Shown one piece after another: positions 23,190 to 35,348 of a DNA stretch of 64,000 nucleotides. The stretch lies in contig JAJEKV010000113.1 in assembly GCA_021234155.1 (NCBI GenBank), positions 1,240,001 to 1,304,000 of the forward strand, in the 5' to 3' direction. Position 1 is the first letter of the stretch, and every line of letters starts with the position of its first letter. Origin of the DNA: Isoetes taiwanensis (lineage: Eukaryota > Streptophyta > Lycopodiopsida > Isoetales > Isoetaceae). The notes beneath the pieces were generated by a model. That model did no database searches. It was not told the DNA's origin and worked only from the letters and a program-made list of their open reading frames with translations. The position numbers and the translations under genes are program-made.

Positions 23190-23775
23190 GGAAGTTTAAA
23201 CCAATTGTTCTACACATCACTTCTAGGACATGTGCATTGAAGTTTCTATGATGCAGAACCAACCTAATTGGAACAAATAGTTAGAGAAGTTGACAGTGTG
23301 CTGGCAATTGTTGGTGATCCCAGAAGAATAATCCATTCCTAGAAATATCATTTTCTCCCAGAGGCAATCTGATAGGAAATGATAAATAAGCAAAGTAGAT
23401 AATAATGGATGAATGGGTGAATAAATCACTTTCAAAAATATTGAATAAAATATCAGAGCAAAGCTACCCACAATATCCGACATTAAGAAATAATACCTAT
23501 TGTGGGTCGTTGTTGTGATCCAGAGCCTGCAAACGAATTGCAAATATCATAGTGTTATTAATAAACTTAATTCAACTCTGTAATAGAACTAAATATCATG
23601 AAAGACATTCTGTTCTGCAAAGTCTTCCAAAAATATGAAACAGTGGAAGGTCAAACCAATGGCTCAAGACCACCTCTAGCATATGTGCATTCAAGTTGTC
23701 CTCAGAGAACCAACGCAGCTTGGAACAAAGAATTAGAAGAAAAGAGCAAGTTACCACTGTGTAGTCCCAATTTGT
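23190..23775. repeat. Diverged direct duplication, about 455-bp spacing
   Basis: Sequence near 23190-23320 (..aaaccaattg...catgtgcattgaagttt...gaaccaacc...ttggaacaaa..) recurs near 23645-23775 in the same order with many substitutions (..aaaccaatgg...tatgtgcattcaagttg...gaaccaacg...ttggaacaaa..). It is probably an old segmental duplication. Confidence 0.55.
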
Positions 23776-24114
23776 AGGTTCTACTTGCACATGAAATACA
23801 GATACAAATCAAGGGATTCATAAGCCCAACAGAAAAAATAGTAACATTGTCCATAAAAGGTGTCCCAACACTTGTCCACGACACTTTTTATTGCCAATAC
23901 ATTGTGCACCACCCAGATCAAAGATAATGATGGATTATGAAGCACACTAAAACAATTAAATGCATTAGAGATCACTAAAGCAACAAAATGAGTGATTGCA
24001 CACCTTGCCCAAGATGAGATCTTCATGTTGATCTTCATAGCTTTGACAAATATCTTGATCATACGCCATCACGCAAGAGGTGAAGTCTAGTCCCCTTAGC
24101 CATCATGTCCGCAA

Positions 24115-24221
24115 ATAAGAGACCAGCCATAGTAAAAAAACCAAGGAATGAAGATTATTGTTCAAACACATAAGAGACCAACCATAGTTAAAACCAAGGA
24201 GTGAAGATTATTGTTCAACAA
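24115..24221. repeat. 55-bp tandem duplication
   Basis: Copies at 24115-24169 and 24170-24221 share ataagagacca, gccatagt/accatagt, aaccaagga and tgaagattattgttcaa. They differ by small indels in an A run. Confidence 0.85.
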
Positions 24222-26640
24222 CATATGTCACCCCTAAAACTCCCCCATATTTATGCCTATCAAGCAAACATTGTGTAGTCTCCACATAGATCCCTTCTCA
24301 AGATAATAGAGCATACCCCGAGGTTGCATCTTCAAGCTTTGAGCATCTAATGCATGGAGAGACAACCAAATAAGTCAATTCTAACTCCAACAAAATTATA
24401 TGCTATATAATATTCTCAAGTAGCAAATGGTACACCACCTTTATAAGGAGATTGAACTTCGGGTTCAACATACCTTCACTGAACTTCGCCAGCTTAGGCT
24501 CTAATAATGCCCCTGCCCCCAGCCCCTAAAGAAGCCCCGCAAGTTTTACCATTGTGAAGGGAGGAGTATCATGTAAGAGAGGGTACTGGAAAATGAAGAC
24601 TAATGCGCAGAAAAGAAAAAATGGATGTATACCCTTCGAAGTGATTGACTTGCTCCCACCCCATTACGAGAGGCGAGCTTAAGGCTGAAATATGCCACGT
24701 GGACCGGTCGATAAATAACGATAGATAGAGATGTCGGGCTTGAGCGCCGATTGTCGGATCTACATGACCTTTTAATATAGATATTTCTTCTTTTGCCTTG
24801 AAACTCATGGCAAAGATGATCTTATTGTGTAAGAGCCCAAATCCACAAAATAATCCGCCTTTGATTTCAATGATTTTAAGATTATTCAATGACCACGCAT
24901 ATAGAGGTCATATGGAACAACAACAAACAATAGGACTAAACCGCTAAACCAATAAACTCGTAAGATGCATTACCTATAATGTCTTTGCTTATCTCAATCG
25001 CTTAAAACCATGAACCGGAGGAAGAAATGGTAGCATCAAAGACGATTTTATCCAACAAAGTTTGAGCCAAGCCATTCCAAGTTTAACCGTCATGAGAGAT
25101 GAATTCCTAAATTTCTGCAATTTTGATGTGCACTTGATGAAGAGCCAACTCATTTGGACGACAAATGGTTGCATATATCAATACAACAGTAATGGTATCT
25201 GAACTTCGCTTAGTAAGAACAACATTGTGGAGTATGCAGGCTAGTCGATACGAAGTTCTCGTAAAATCTTATGGCTTGCTTCATCACTTGACATATAAGA
25301 TGGTCTGTGGCAACTGCATACACAAATACTATTGTCGTTTTCCTTGGACACTCATCTTGATTTTTGTTAGAATCCAATCTCCAAAAGTCTCAGAACCATG
25401 TCAGATAACCCAAGCGTAAAAAAGAAAACTTTCAATTTAAAGCTTGATAGAAACCATTGCATTACTTTAAATAACTATATAAAAACAAATATCGTGCAAG
25501 TAAATGAAAGCTAATGAGAGAAACTCGGGCCCTGTCTGTTGATAACAATGAACATCATATTCAATTCACAACATTTAATATTGTGGAGCACTTTTTTAAG
25601 ATGATGTTCATAATTTCAAAACAATGGTAAATGTGATTAGATTCAGCAAAAAACCTGTCCAAAGAAGCCCTTCTTGCTGATTTGAGCCATGAAAGAACGA
25701 TACACCATAACTTTGTTTAGAACCTCTTAAGCATTTACATCTGATTGTCATAGAATTCAGAAATCATGATAAAAAACCAAATATACTGTGAATGATGGAT
25801 CCTTTCTTATCGCTTCTTTCTCCGTCAAACAACATGAATGCGACTTTCAGTTATAAGTGAATTGTTGTTGCTGCTTCCAATCCTTTCCAGAATCATGCTC
25901 CAAATCCACCACGTATGCCCTAGCTTCCAAAAATACTTCATCCATGAGGAATGGCCGGAATCAATAAAGGAAGAAGATATGACTGAAAAAAGAAGAGATA
26001 GCGCAGATGTATTTGCTACCGTGGTAAAAACTCCTTCGAACCAATTCAAGAATTGTGGCATGCATGCCGGATTCCTATGCATCCTCACACGCTCGAAATG
26101 CCAAGAAACACCTTCCGTAATACAATGTATCGGATCTTGCCAAGAACGGCATCACCAGAATAGGAATCAGAGCTAGATAAGTTGTTTCCGGCCCCTAAAA
26201 TCATCAATAACCCTGAAATTTTCCGCCAGTTCTCAATCTTTTCGAATTTGCAGAGGATCTTGAGTGCAAGAAGAGGAAGTAGAGTCGATGAAGCTAGCAA
26301 GAGTCGCTGCTGTGATAGCCGAAGCTTTTGGATCGATGTGCAACATTTGAGCCCTCGAGCCTCTTCATCGTGGCATAGGCATGCCAGATTGGAAGGGGCA
26401 AAATCAGAAAGGGGCGAAATTGAAACCCTATGGAAGTGTTTCCGATTCTTGGCAAATCGGAATTGTTCTCCGGCCGCCAAAACCCTTGAAATCTTAGGAA
26501 ATCAAGTTAAAGAAAAAATCTAAAATTTTTGGGGTGCTCGAAAAACCAAATTTAAACAATAGACTAGGTGTCTTATTTTATGGCGGGGGACAATAGGTGG
26601 CCAAATATCATTTTGATAAAATATGTGACTTTAAAATAAG
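24222..26640. other. No assigned gene; overlapping frames at 26085-26523
   Basis: Two antiparallel open frames, 26182-26523 (+) and 26480-26085 (-), each have about 110-130 codons in slightly GC-richer DNA. Neither shows a known domain. One could be a coding exon, but complementary frames of this size also arise by chance in GC-richer stretches. The rest shows nothing recognisable. Confidence 0.45.
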
Positions 26641-26673
26641 GGTGATTTTCTACTACAACAAGATTTTAGGGAT

Positions 26674-26770
26674 GTCATATAATTATATGACACCATTTTA
26701 TGATGCCATATCATGTTTAAGACATGTCTTATTTTATCATTTTTTCATTATAACAAAATAAGACATGTCT
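26674..26770. repeat. Perfect palindrome and adjacent 16-bp hairpin
   Basis: Bases 26674-26691 form an 18-bp perfect palindrome, gtcatataattatatgac. Just after it, 26720-26735 (agacatgtcttatttt) and 26755-26770 are perfect 16-base reverse complements with a 19-base loop. Upstream at 26651 lies tactacaacaag, similar to the CACTACAA ends of plant CACTA transposons. The cluster looks like the subterminal part of a DNA transposon. Confidence 0.7.
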
Positions 26771-28280
26771 CAATAATATAAGACCACCTCCTCTTGAAGA
26801 TCGGGAATCAAACATTTGCAACACCATCGGGTTAAGCCACACCTACCTCGTAAAGCCGCCTCGAAAAGATTATCCCTCGTGATTCTTGTAGCTCCTCTGA
26901 GCTTCCCCGATCCAAATTTCATCAAAAGCATCATTATGAATAATACATAAGTTATGTAGAACTAGACAAGTTGAAACAACTAGCGGAACATGCTTCAAAC
27001 GCATCTCCATTTTCTTCAACAATATACGAAAACGAGCTTTTAAGTATACCAAATGCCCTCCACGGACATCCTAGTGCTAGACCGAATGAAATTCCAATGT
27101 TTCAACCATCATTCATTTAAATTGGGATTATGTCTGCTCCAAAAGCACGCCACTTTTGCAAACCCTTATTTAATATAATGATGTGGTGCTTGACATGTTG
27201 TTATGCAAAAAGTACAATGTTTGAGTCATAATTAATAGGTGTTTTAATTATTATTTAAAAATAACGAGGAAGAAATTGATGTTTGATTAGCATTTACAAA
27301 CTCTAGCACATTCATACACTAATATAATAATGGCAATTATTATTGCTTTGATATCAAAATACATTGTCATTACCTTAAAAAATCTCACTTAAAACCCTTC
27401 AGGAGTCAGGTCAAATTGAAATTATTATAGAAAAACTAGAAAATTAAAGCCCAATAATACATTATTGAGACCTTTACTTCTATGATAAAATATACTATAT
27501 TAGTCTTTTTTCCTTAAAGCATCAAACATGCTTGACTAGATTTATCAACATATATTCCATTGAAGAGAAATATAGCGTTGCTTTTTTCTCGCACTAAGCA
27601 CATGATTTTTGCGCTTATTATGCACATATGGAGCAAAGCAATACACGCCAAGCGTGATTTGGGAAGGACCATTCAACAAAGTATCGGGCACAAAATCACG
27701 CCAAGCGTGATTTAGCCTCGCCTTCATGATTTTTGAGCTGCTCTTTCCAAACCGAGATAAACTCACAAAATTAGCAAAGAATCAATCAATTCCAAAAGTC
27801 GCTCAAAATATGATGCCCGCTTAACTAAAAAATACCGATTTGGGATTCCAAGCTTCTATTTCGTGATATAGAAGAATCGACTAATGGGCTTTGATTCAAC
27901 TACGAGTAGCACTTTGCATGTGAAGCTCAAGGATTCTTTCGTAACTAAGGGCTTTTTATTATTGTCCAATGCTTTATCGCCAAAGGGGAATAACAGCTTC
28001 ATAAACTAGGTTTCAAGTTATACAGAACAATTGGATCAGAACAATTGAACGATTGCTTGCGAACTTTATCCAATCAAAAGTAATCTAACATTAACAAAGC
28101 GATCCTTACTCTGGTGATGAAGACCATATGCCCACAACAAACTGCTATATCCAGAAGTTCACAAATTCATAACAGAGCGGTCTTTTATAAACCGTGATTC
28201 ATAGTTTTAATTCAAAGATATCACCAAAAGGAACCTGCATAATCAATGCATGCCTAAATCAATGCACAGCTTGTTCTTAC

Positions 28281-28401
28281 CTGATACTGCCTGGTTTCCA
28301 ACGCAAAAATCCTGTAGTGGATCTTCGTATGCAGCCAAGACTAGATTATACGTTGAGGCAATTAAGATTGCCATGAGCCCATATGCCATAGTAGCGGCCA
28401 T
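28281..28401 (-). pseudogene. Germin-like protein exon 1 (signal peptide and start of cupin)
   Basis: From the ATG at 28401 the - strand reads MAATMAYGLMAILIASTYNL, then VLAAYEDPLQDFCVGNQAV. This is a short N-terminus, a hydrophobic signal peptide, and the (D)PLQDFCV motif that opens mature germin-like proteins. The exon ends at 28281 with a textbook donor, cag|gtaaga, and germin-like genes commonly have an intron at this place. No second exon with the cupin His motif (HxH) is readable on the - strand downstream, so only the first exon is present. The frame is open upstream of the ATG to 28548. It sits inside the foreign DNA that splits a Harbinger transposase, so I infer a captured gene fragment. 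Germin-like proteins are secreted apoplastic cupins, often with superoxide dismutase or oxalate oxidase activity. Confidence 0.65.
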
Positions 28402-28598
28402 TTTGTTTTGCTGAGTCGGAGAGAAGAGTGCTTCCTTGGTTTTGTAATTTGTTCTGTTTGTAGCCCATTGCATGTCCCTGCTTGGATTTTTCAAAAGACT
28501 CGAGACTTTTACCGAACTGCAAGCAGATAAGAACCAACGATTAAACACCAGCCTATCAGATTAAAAAAACTTTGAGAAGAAAGAAAATGATATTAGGA

Positions 28599-28712
28599 GC
28601 ATCACCGGAGTTGGAGCATCACCGGAGTTGGAACATCGGTGCAGCGTTGCCATAACTGGAGTTGGAGGCGCTATGTCATCGCCGGAAGAAGAGTTGGAGG
28701 CGCCGTTGTCAT
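28599..28712 (+). repeat. Short tandem repeats in GC-richer DNA
   Basis: A 17-bp unit, gcatcaccggagttgga, is repeated head to tail at 28599-28615 and 28616-28632. Further on, gagttggaggcgc and gtcatc(g/a)ccggaagaa alternate twice. A 73-codon Glu/Lys/Arg-rich frame covers this stretch but follows from the purine-rich repeat. Confidence 0.75.
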
Positions 28713-29594
28713 CACCGGAAGAAAGGAAGGAGAAGAGAAGAGGCGGTGGAGTGAAAAGGGGAAGAAGAGAAGATGAAGCGAAAAATATCTGGGCACAGAA
28801 GAAGAAAGTGGAAAAAAAACGTCTTCGGGAGGGAGGGAAAAAATTTTGAGTTGTTTTAAGCGGGAGCCATTTTCACGGACGGGAAAAGCCACACGAGTAA
28901 AAGGGACGCTCTTTAAAATTCCCAATTTCCTGACATAAATCGAAAGTAAATGAATGATGGTTTTTCTGTATTGGAGTAAATGCTGGACCTACATTCAAAT
29001 ACGGGGTCAGCAACCAATTTCTAGCATTATAACCTGCATCACCCAATATGCAATAGTTGCCCATTTTGCCAGATGTAAATTTGGTGTACGCAGATGTTCT
29101 TTGAAAGAGTGCCCAATCGTGCATACTTCCTGCCCAACCAACATCATAATCCCATATCAAACACCGGAATCAACAATGATTTGTAAAAGAATGGAGGAAA
29201 GCCTTTTCTATTATAATAATCGAGCATGCTCTATAGGAGTCGTTATGGGAATGTGATCGCCATCCACGCCCCCCAATCACATTGGGAATGCCATGCTTGG
29301 CCTCGAATCCACCAAGATATTTCTTACAAGTACTCATGGAGGGCCAAATAAGACCACAATGCGCTTCTTTCCTCTTTATTTTAATCACTCGACAAAATTC
29401 TACAACACATCTATAAGCCGCCGCGGACCCCAACTCCATATAATTCGGCTACCACAGAAGTGTTGAACCACTTGCAAGACGAAGTCAATGCGATGGCAAC
29501 TTTTTGGGACTTCCAAAGCCAACCTCCGATGAGTGTCCCTTCTCACTAGCATCGAATGTAATACACCGCGACAACCACTGAAAAGTTGCCCTTG

Positions 29595-32470
29595 ACACCC
29601 TCATCTTCCGACGTAAAACATTCTATCCGTGGTGACTACGTGACAAGATATTTTCATAGTATCCTTCTATGCGCTTTGTACACCCAACAACTCCTTTGTT
29701 GCCTTGTCATGAAACTCATTTTCTGCACTAACCAAGTACTTGCACACATGCATACATGTATCTCTTTGATGGTCTTTGCCTCATTGGCCTTAACATTTCC
29801 AAAGACTATGAACATCCGCAAAGATTTGGCATATTTGTAGAAGGCTTTGTCGAGTGCTTGGATCCATTGGGAAACAAACTTCAAGGAATTGGCTAGGCCA
29901 ACAACATGAGCAAACAAGAAGTCTTCAACAACAAACCCGCTCACACATCACCAAAGGTTGTTGTTAGAAGAACATCAAGATTTTCAATGTATAGAAAACA
30001 AAGAATTGAGATACGTAAGACAACGGCCGCTTGGTTGCAGATGGCATGTCATGAAATCTAATAATGTCCACAGTAAACGGCCTAGATGTCTCTGTGCAGA
30101 TGATTTCTCTCCCTAAGGGCAACAACTAGATTTTGCATATGCCTATCCATTGCACCAAAACATATGGAGCCGCCACCAAAAACAACGATATGGAGTACAA
30201 TTTTGGATGCATGTGCTTATTTTGCAAACATTATTGCCTATGTGCACATTATTCACGAGGCTAAATCATCTCTGTTAATTCAGGGAACTGTCTTTGGCTG
30301 TGCCACTATACCGCGGCTTTGCTAATCCAGCTTATATCGCTTTTGGTGGAGATAAATTCATAATTTATCCATCCGTAAGAATCATGAATATGGCTAATCT
30401 AGGCAATTGAGCTTCCTTCTAATACCCCTTAGGACAAAGAACATGCATCGATCTTGTAGTACATATTTTAAGCATTGTAAATTTGAAGACATATATGTAC
30501 CATAAGCATTACCAATTATAGGGTCTCATTTCGACAATCGTTTGCAGATGTAAGTTGCTCCGTTTCCAGGTGTTGCTGTTGAAGACATCAATGACATGAG
30601 TTAACAACCTCATAAAATTATAATTAGGAACCAAAAACAGATAAGTAGGACATGCACAAATGAGATTGGGATCATGTCTGAGTATAATTGTGAGCGTAAA
30701 AAACAAAAGCATGCATACAATCATCCCAAATTGCTAGGAGATAAGATGTTTGACTTGCCCACATTAAAAGGCATTGATTATTGCATGAGCCAACTATGTA
30801 ACAACATCTAGTACCTTGGAGCCCAAGAAACCTATAGCAAGTTGCCGCAAAATGCGCTTATATTCTCCAGCCTCAAACAAAGGTCATTTTAACCCCGCTA
30901 TTTTATCCGGGCTGTTAACCCTCAGAGGAAAAGTCCTAGAGCTGAGCTATGGAGGAGAATGTGACAAGAACCCTCATATATCCTTGCATGTCCCATAGAA
31001 ACCAATTACCTAATAACGGTGAGAACCGCAACATCTTCCAAGATCTCTTAACCATTTCAACCGCATCGCTTCCCTATTTAATAGTCAGTGTTATTTGTCG
31101 TCATTCAATTTTGTTTACTTTGATGATGGAAGTAAACAAGGAACATAAAAATTTCATTCACCTAAATGAGAACAAAGACTAGTTTTCAGAATTGAAGAAA
31201 TATGTGTAGTGCATTGCTAATGCTCCCCATCCTACTCATTATCTTCTATCTTATGCACACTACCGTGTATGTCTTAATCACTCGCCTCCGTGGATTATAT
31301 CTAGGTACTTAATGCCGCAGCAGCCTCCTCGTGTTTGGGCATGTAAAAGACTTGAGAGAAGCAAGTGGCTATGGCACAAGAAGTTCAAAAATTAGGCAAA
31401 GCTAAATTGGTGCGTGACTCGGGTTCGTTTGTCATGTGTAAGTTTTATGTATTTTATGCCATGTTAGATAGGCATTGAAATGAAGATTTGGTCATTCTCA
31501 GATTACTAACCCGTTGTCTTGATGTGGCGTGCTCTTGGAAGTTGGGTTGAAAAGAAACTTGATTGTTACTACTCAAAGATAAGATCATAGAACAAATATT
31601 TGTTCTTTTGCCCATTCAGAATTAGGCATATGCATAAGAATTTGTAAGAAAAATGCTTGCAAAGATTAACAAGGCACAATAACTCCGCGTTTTGCCTTCT
31701 TTGATTGCCTTCTTTGGAAGGAGCAAAGATGTACCGCGTGAAGAATTAGGGGTATTCTATGGTTCATCTCATTGGGACGCCCTCACAAAGGAAAATGAGT
31801 TGTCTCACTGGGAATGAGGTCGAAGGAAAATTAGTTGACGCATGTATTCTTGAAAGGACTTACAAGGAAAGACATCTTAATTGTGTGACCACAGCCCTTC
31901 TCATAAAATTGCATGCTATTGCTCATTGCAATGTACAAATAGTCTTCAAAATTGAACAAAGAGAATCTAGTAAACTATAAGCTGTTTCATTATAATAGAG
32001 GGAAGTTAGTTTCAACAAGACGACCACATACTTCATCACTAATCGCCCAGACTTTCTCGCGGCTCGCACACTAAAATGACAAGAGTATAGAAAATACTGT
32101 GGTATGGTAGTGGAGACTCACCTTATCACCAAGTTCAATCCTTAACGATGTCGTCTCCTTCAAAGAATTTCTTGTCTCAAGCAAGATATTGAACAAATGC
32201 ATGTAAGAAGTACAAGAACTAAGATTGCGTGTCCGTGATCCTAGTTTTGAAACAGTAAATTCAAAGAAGGTAAAAAAACCAACATAGAAACAACATTGAC
32301 ATAGATATCGATGCCCAATTACATATTGATACCCAATTATATTTTAAAACGTAATCTTGATTCAAACAAACAAATTAACATGGAACGAAGTCATTCCAAT
32401 ATGAATAACATAATAGTCCTCCACATCAACTTTTCCTAACACAAAATTTAATCCTTCGACAATAAAAGTC
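29595..32470. other. Spacer between Harbinger transposase and SANT gene; no supported gene
   Basis: A - strand frame at 29944-29654 (96 codons) is open and protein-like but unassigned. The rest is AT-rich with scattered short frames. If the two flanking Harbinger genes belong to one element, this is its internal spacer plus later insertions. Confidence 0.45.
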
Positions 32471-32478
32471 CAAGAAGA

Positions 32479-33487
32479 CTACGGGACAATTCCTTCAACA
32501 TATTGATTTTTTTCCTCCTCAGTTGCACTTCTTCTTCTCCAGTTCAAAGCTCTCTTCATGAGCTCTTATTAAAATCTGGTCATGGCATTGACGGCCTTAG
32601 CTACCTCCGGCCGCAGCTGCTTTTTAACTCTCTTGGATTTCCCACCACTACACTTGGTTTTTGATCACATTCCTTTGGTGTATCCTCCTGCCTTTTTTTT
32701 CCCCACCAGCCACATCAATCTCTTCAATCTCATCAAGATCGCCACCATCTGAGTGTTTGCATCGGTTGCACTTTTCGCGGAGCATAGCACACAACATGTG
32801 CTCGTTGGTTCATGTAATCGATCTATAAGATCATACCACTTGCACGCTTTTTCCTCCTTCGTAACCCCGACACATTATTTTGATTCTTATCCGCTTTGTA
32901 ATCCTTATATACCGCTTGCCACTTCTTCCCCGCGACGCCTTCACTATCCTTGTCCAAGTCAGGGCACTTGGACACCAATTGCACATATAGTTTGTGCCAG
33001 ATATCAACACCTTCGTGCAGCTTTAGTCAGAAACTACCAGCTTTAGTCAGATATCTACCAGCTTTAGTCAGAAACTCTTCGTGCATCTGTCCACAAAGAT
33101 GAATTAGTGTAACTACCCAATGATCCTTCCAGTTAGTGCCCCTACCCTTCACAACATCTCCTGCTGGTGTTTTAGCAGTTTTTTGTTTACAGCCTCATTT
33201 TTTTTGTCACATGGTTCTTGGGAAACACCCTGGGAACTTGGTGCATCACTATAAAACACGGGTGGACAAGTGAATATGTTGGCAGGTGTAGGCATCTCAG
33301 AAATTTCAGGAAAGCTTGAACGCACAGCGTATGGATAATGTGGACGCTAAATGTGACGATATGGATAGTGAACAATGTGAGGTGTTGGCATGTCAGGAGT
33401 GGAATTCTCATCCATGTCTTGAGATAGTGGAACAAAAGATGAGTAACTTGATTGAGACATTTGATTGAACGGTTCAAATCCAGCCAT
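32479..33487 (-). pseudogene. SANT/Myb-like accessory protein of a PIF/Harbinger element
   Basis: The ATG at 33487 gives MAGFEPFNQMSQSSYSSFVP, a Ser/Pro-rich N-terminus. After a frame change near 33350 comes a trihelix-type SANT domain: NWKDHWVVTLIHLCGQMHEE (about 33130-33070), DIWHKLYVQLVSKCPDLDKD (about 33010-32950) and KKWQAVYKDYKADKNQNN (about 32930-32880). A basic and acidic tail (GDLDEIEEID, SGGKSKRVKKQLRPEVAKAV) ends at the stop at 32481-32479. Position, direction and domain fit the second, DNA-binding protein that PIF/Harbinger elements encode to help the transposase enter the nucleus and bind the ends. A small in-place triplication of ctgactaaagctggtag (33020-33075) sits in the middle of the SANT domain. 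Confidence 0.7.
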
Positions 33488-33971
33488 GTCTGGAAAGAAG
33501 TGCAAGCAACAAGGAAGATTAAAACTCAAAAGAAGCAATTCATTTACAATAGAAGCAATCTATCGGTTGCAAATAGATGTTCATTAAATTTAGAATTTAC
33601 ATGCATAAAATAAAACAGACATTACTTAAACAACACATTATGATACATTAGGATGTCCGCTAATCCCCAAAACAATCTCGAAAAGTAAATTGGAAGTAAT
33701 GCTAACCCGTTCAAAGCTATGACGATGAAGAAATCTCTTGATGATGATGACGCAGGCGCCAATTAAATGGAGATGGAGGGAAAAAATGACTCGATTTTGG
33801 CAACATACCGCCCCGCCTCACCTTTGGGGGTTGTTCCGCACTAAGATTTCCTATTGGTCGTGGTCTTCGAAGTCACATTCTCTTCCGGGATTTCCTAATA
33901 AAATAAGACTATAAAGTCGTACGGAACAAGATTGCGCCATGTCGCATTTAGGGCAAAGTGGAAAAACGATC

Positions 33972-33998
33972 TTTTTTTTTTTTTTTTTTTTTTTTTTT
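33972..33998. repeat. T27 homopolymer
   Basis: Twenty-seven consecutive T, about 90 bp before the left end of the 34090-36880 Harbinger element. It could be the antisense tail of a lost retroposon, but no LINE or SINE body is visible next to it. Confidence 0.9.
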
Positions 33999-34442
33999 CC
34001 GATGTGCAAAAATTTTATTGGCCAAAAATAAGACATCCACGAGTGGAAAATCATCCTAAGACTAATGTGGAAAAAGGGCACAAGATTAAGGGCTTAAATC
34101 ACACTAGGGCACCTGCCCACCTCGAATTCACCACGCAGTGATGGAATGGGCAAGTGCCCGCACACACGCCCGAAGCCAGATCACATTAGGGCACCTAAAT
34201 ACCGCCACATAACGCCAATGAGACAAAATAAACGCCTCGAGAGTCGATTGTGTCCCGAGAGTCGACAGAGATGCCGTCAAGAGATTGCGCTCAACAGATC
34301 CTTGCAATCACAGAATAGGGCCTCAAGAATTCGTGGGCCTCAAGAATTCTTGTGTATAAAAGGTGAGCACTCTCGCTTCTATTTATTTTGTGTGTGCTAT
34401 CGCTTGTAGTTTTAAAATTTGATTGGCTTCCGTGATACAACT

Positions 34443-35330
34443 ATGGATTCTCGAATTGAGAAGAATCATCCGCCAACCGCTAATGCCCTTGTTGAATCCA
34501 TCTAAGAAAGTTATTGAAAGTACTCCCATCGGCCGACTCAATTACCTCGGCGTTCTCATCGATGACACAAGAAGCCAAGACCTCAAAGTGAGTAATTGGT
34601 TAAGATCAATTTCGGGCTTGCATTTTCTCGAATTTGCAAGCACCCTCAAACGAAAGGAGACCGCCGTAATGCTATGGCAATATGACAGAGGTCCGTGTTT
34701 GGATTTGATCTTGTCAATACCTACTCCGCCATGAATTTAAGAGGAGGTCATGCGGTGTCCAAGCAGACTTTTATTATTTGTGCCGTGAATTAGGGCCAAA
34801 GAATGAAAAAGAGGACACCGTGATTCAAAGCCGTGAACCCAAAGAAAAAAGAATTATGATTGCATTGACAAGACTAGCCAATCGGAGACACTTTGATAGG
34901 TATAGCCTGATTCATATCGCGGTTGGATATGCAACGTGCAAATGGCGTTGATGGACTTTGTTCATTCCGTGAATGCCGATTAAAGAACCTATACATTTGT
35001 TGGCCATCTTTTGAACGTATGAAGAAGTTGGCACCTGAATTTGAGAGTGTACACGGATACCTTTTGTTATTGGTGCGATTGATAAGTCACATACCCATCA
35101 TTGCACCAAAGTCCTACCCCCCGTGAATATTACAACCAGAAGGCTTTCATTCCATTCTATTGCGCTTAATAGTATCAAAACATTGCTTGATTTGGGATTT
35201 TGATTTAGACCGCCAGTGAAGTATCAGTGTCTATGAGCAAAGAAATGCTCTTTTTGAGGAAGTGCCCGACTGTGGATTCCAATTTTATTGGCTTTAAGCA
35301 ATGAAAACCGCAGATTACAATGAAATGAAT
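34443..35330 (+). pseudogene. Harbinger transposase, N-terminal half
   Basis: The ATG at 34443 opens MDSRIEKNHPPTANALVESI, soon interrupted. Recognisable parts follow in shifting frames: ELGPRMKKEDTVIQSREP-like sequence (about 34785-34840), IMIALTRLANRRHFDRYSLI (about 34856-34915), WPSFERMKKLAPEFESVHGY (about 35000-35060), SHIPIIAPKSYPP (about 35085-35124, after a changed GAIDGSH) and YYNQKAFHSILL with SKHCLIWDFDLDR (about 35127-35212). The second Asp region (GDxxYP) and the terminal Glu motif (VERAFG.LK.R) are missing, so the C-terminal third was lost. This differs from the transposase relic at 26870-29590 and is a separate copy. Confidence 0.7.
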
Positions 35331-35348
35331 TAATGAAGTTCCATGACA

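Larger units (their letters stand above)
26870..29590 (-). pseudogene. PIF/Harbinger (ALP1-like) transposase, split by about 1.8 kb
   Basis: From the 5' side (high coordinates) the pieces read KKVAIAL and VVAELYGVGV (about 29500-29440), AAYRCVVEFCRVIK, then IWPSMSTCKKYLGGFEAKHG and a weak GAIDGSH region (about 29280). IWDYDVGWAGSMHDWALFQR (about 29160-29100) and NYCILGDAGYNARNWLLTPY (about 29060-29000) carry the DDE-family aspartate positions. After a foreign segment (about 27115-28915) the end resumes with HWNFIRSSTRMSVEG (about 27110) and LKARFRILLKKMEMRLKHVP, then VSTCLVLHNLCII. Together these cover most of a DDE_Tnp_4 nuclease. Frameshifts and the insertion make it a pseudogene. A SANT/Myb-like gene of the same transposon type lies upstream on the same strand (33487-32479). 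The host gene ALP1 derives from this family, but the decay argues against domestication. Confidence 0.8.

Noticed and set aside
26085-26523. Overlapping antiparallel frames as a gene
   Set aside because: Both strands are open at once, no domain is visible and no splice or start evidence favours one.
28628-28849. A 73-codon, highly charged open frame on the + strand
   Set aside because: It follows from a purine-rich, repeat-containing stretch and has no recognisable domain or splice context.
33972-33998. T27 as the tail of an antisense LINE
   Set aside because: No LINE or SINE sequence or target duplication is recognisable beside it.
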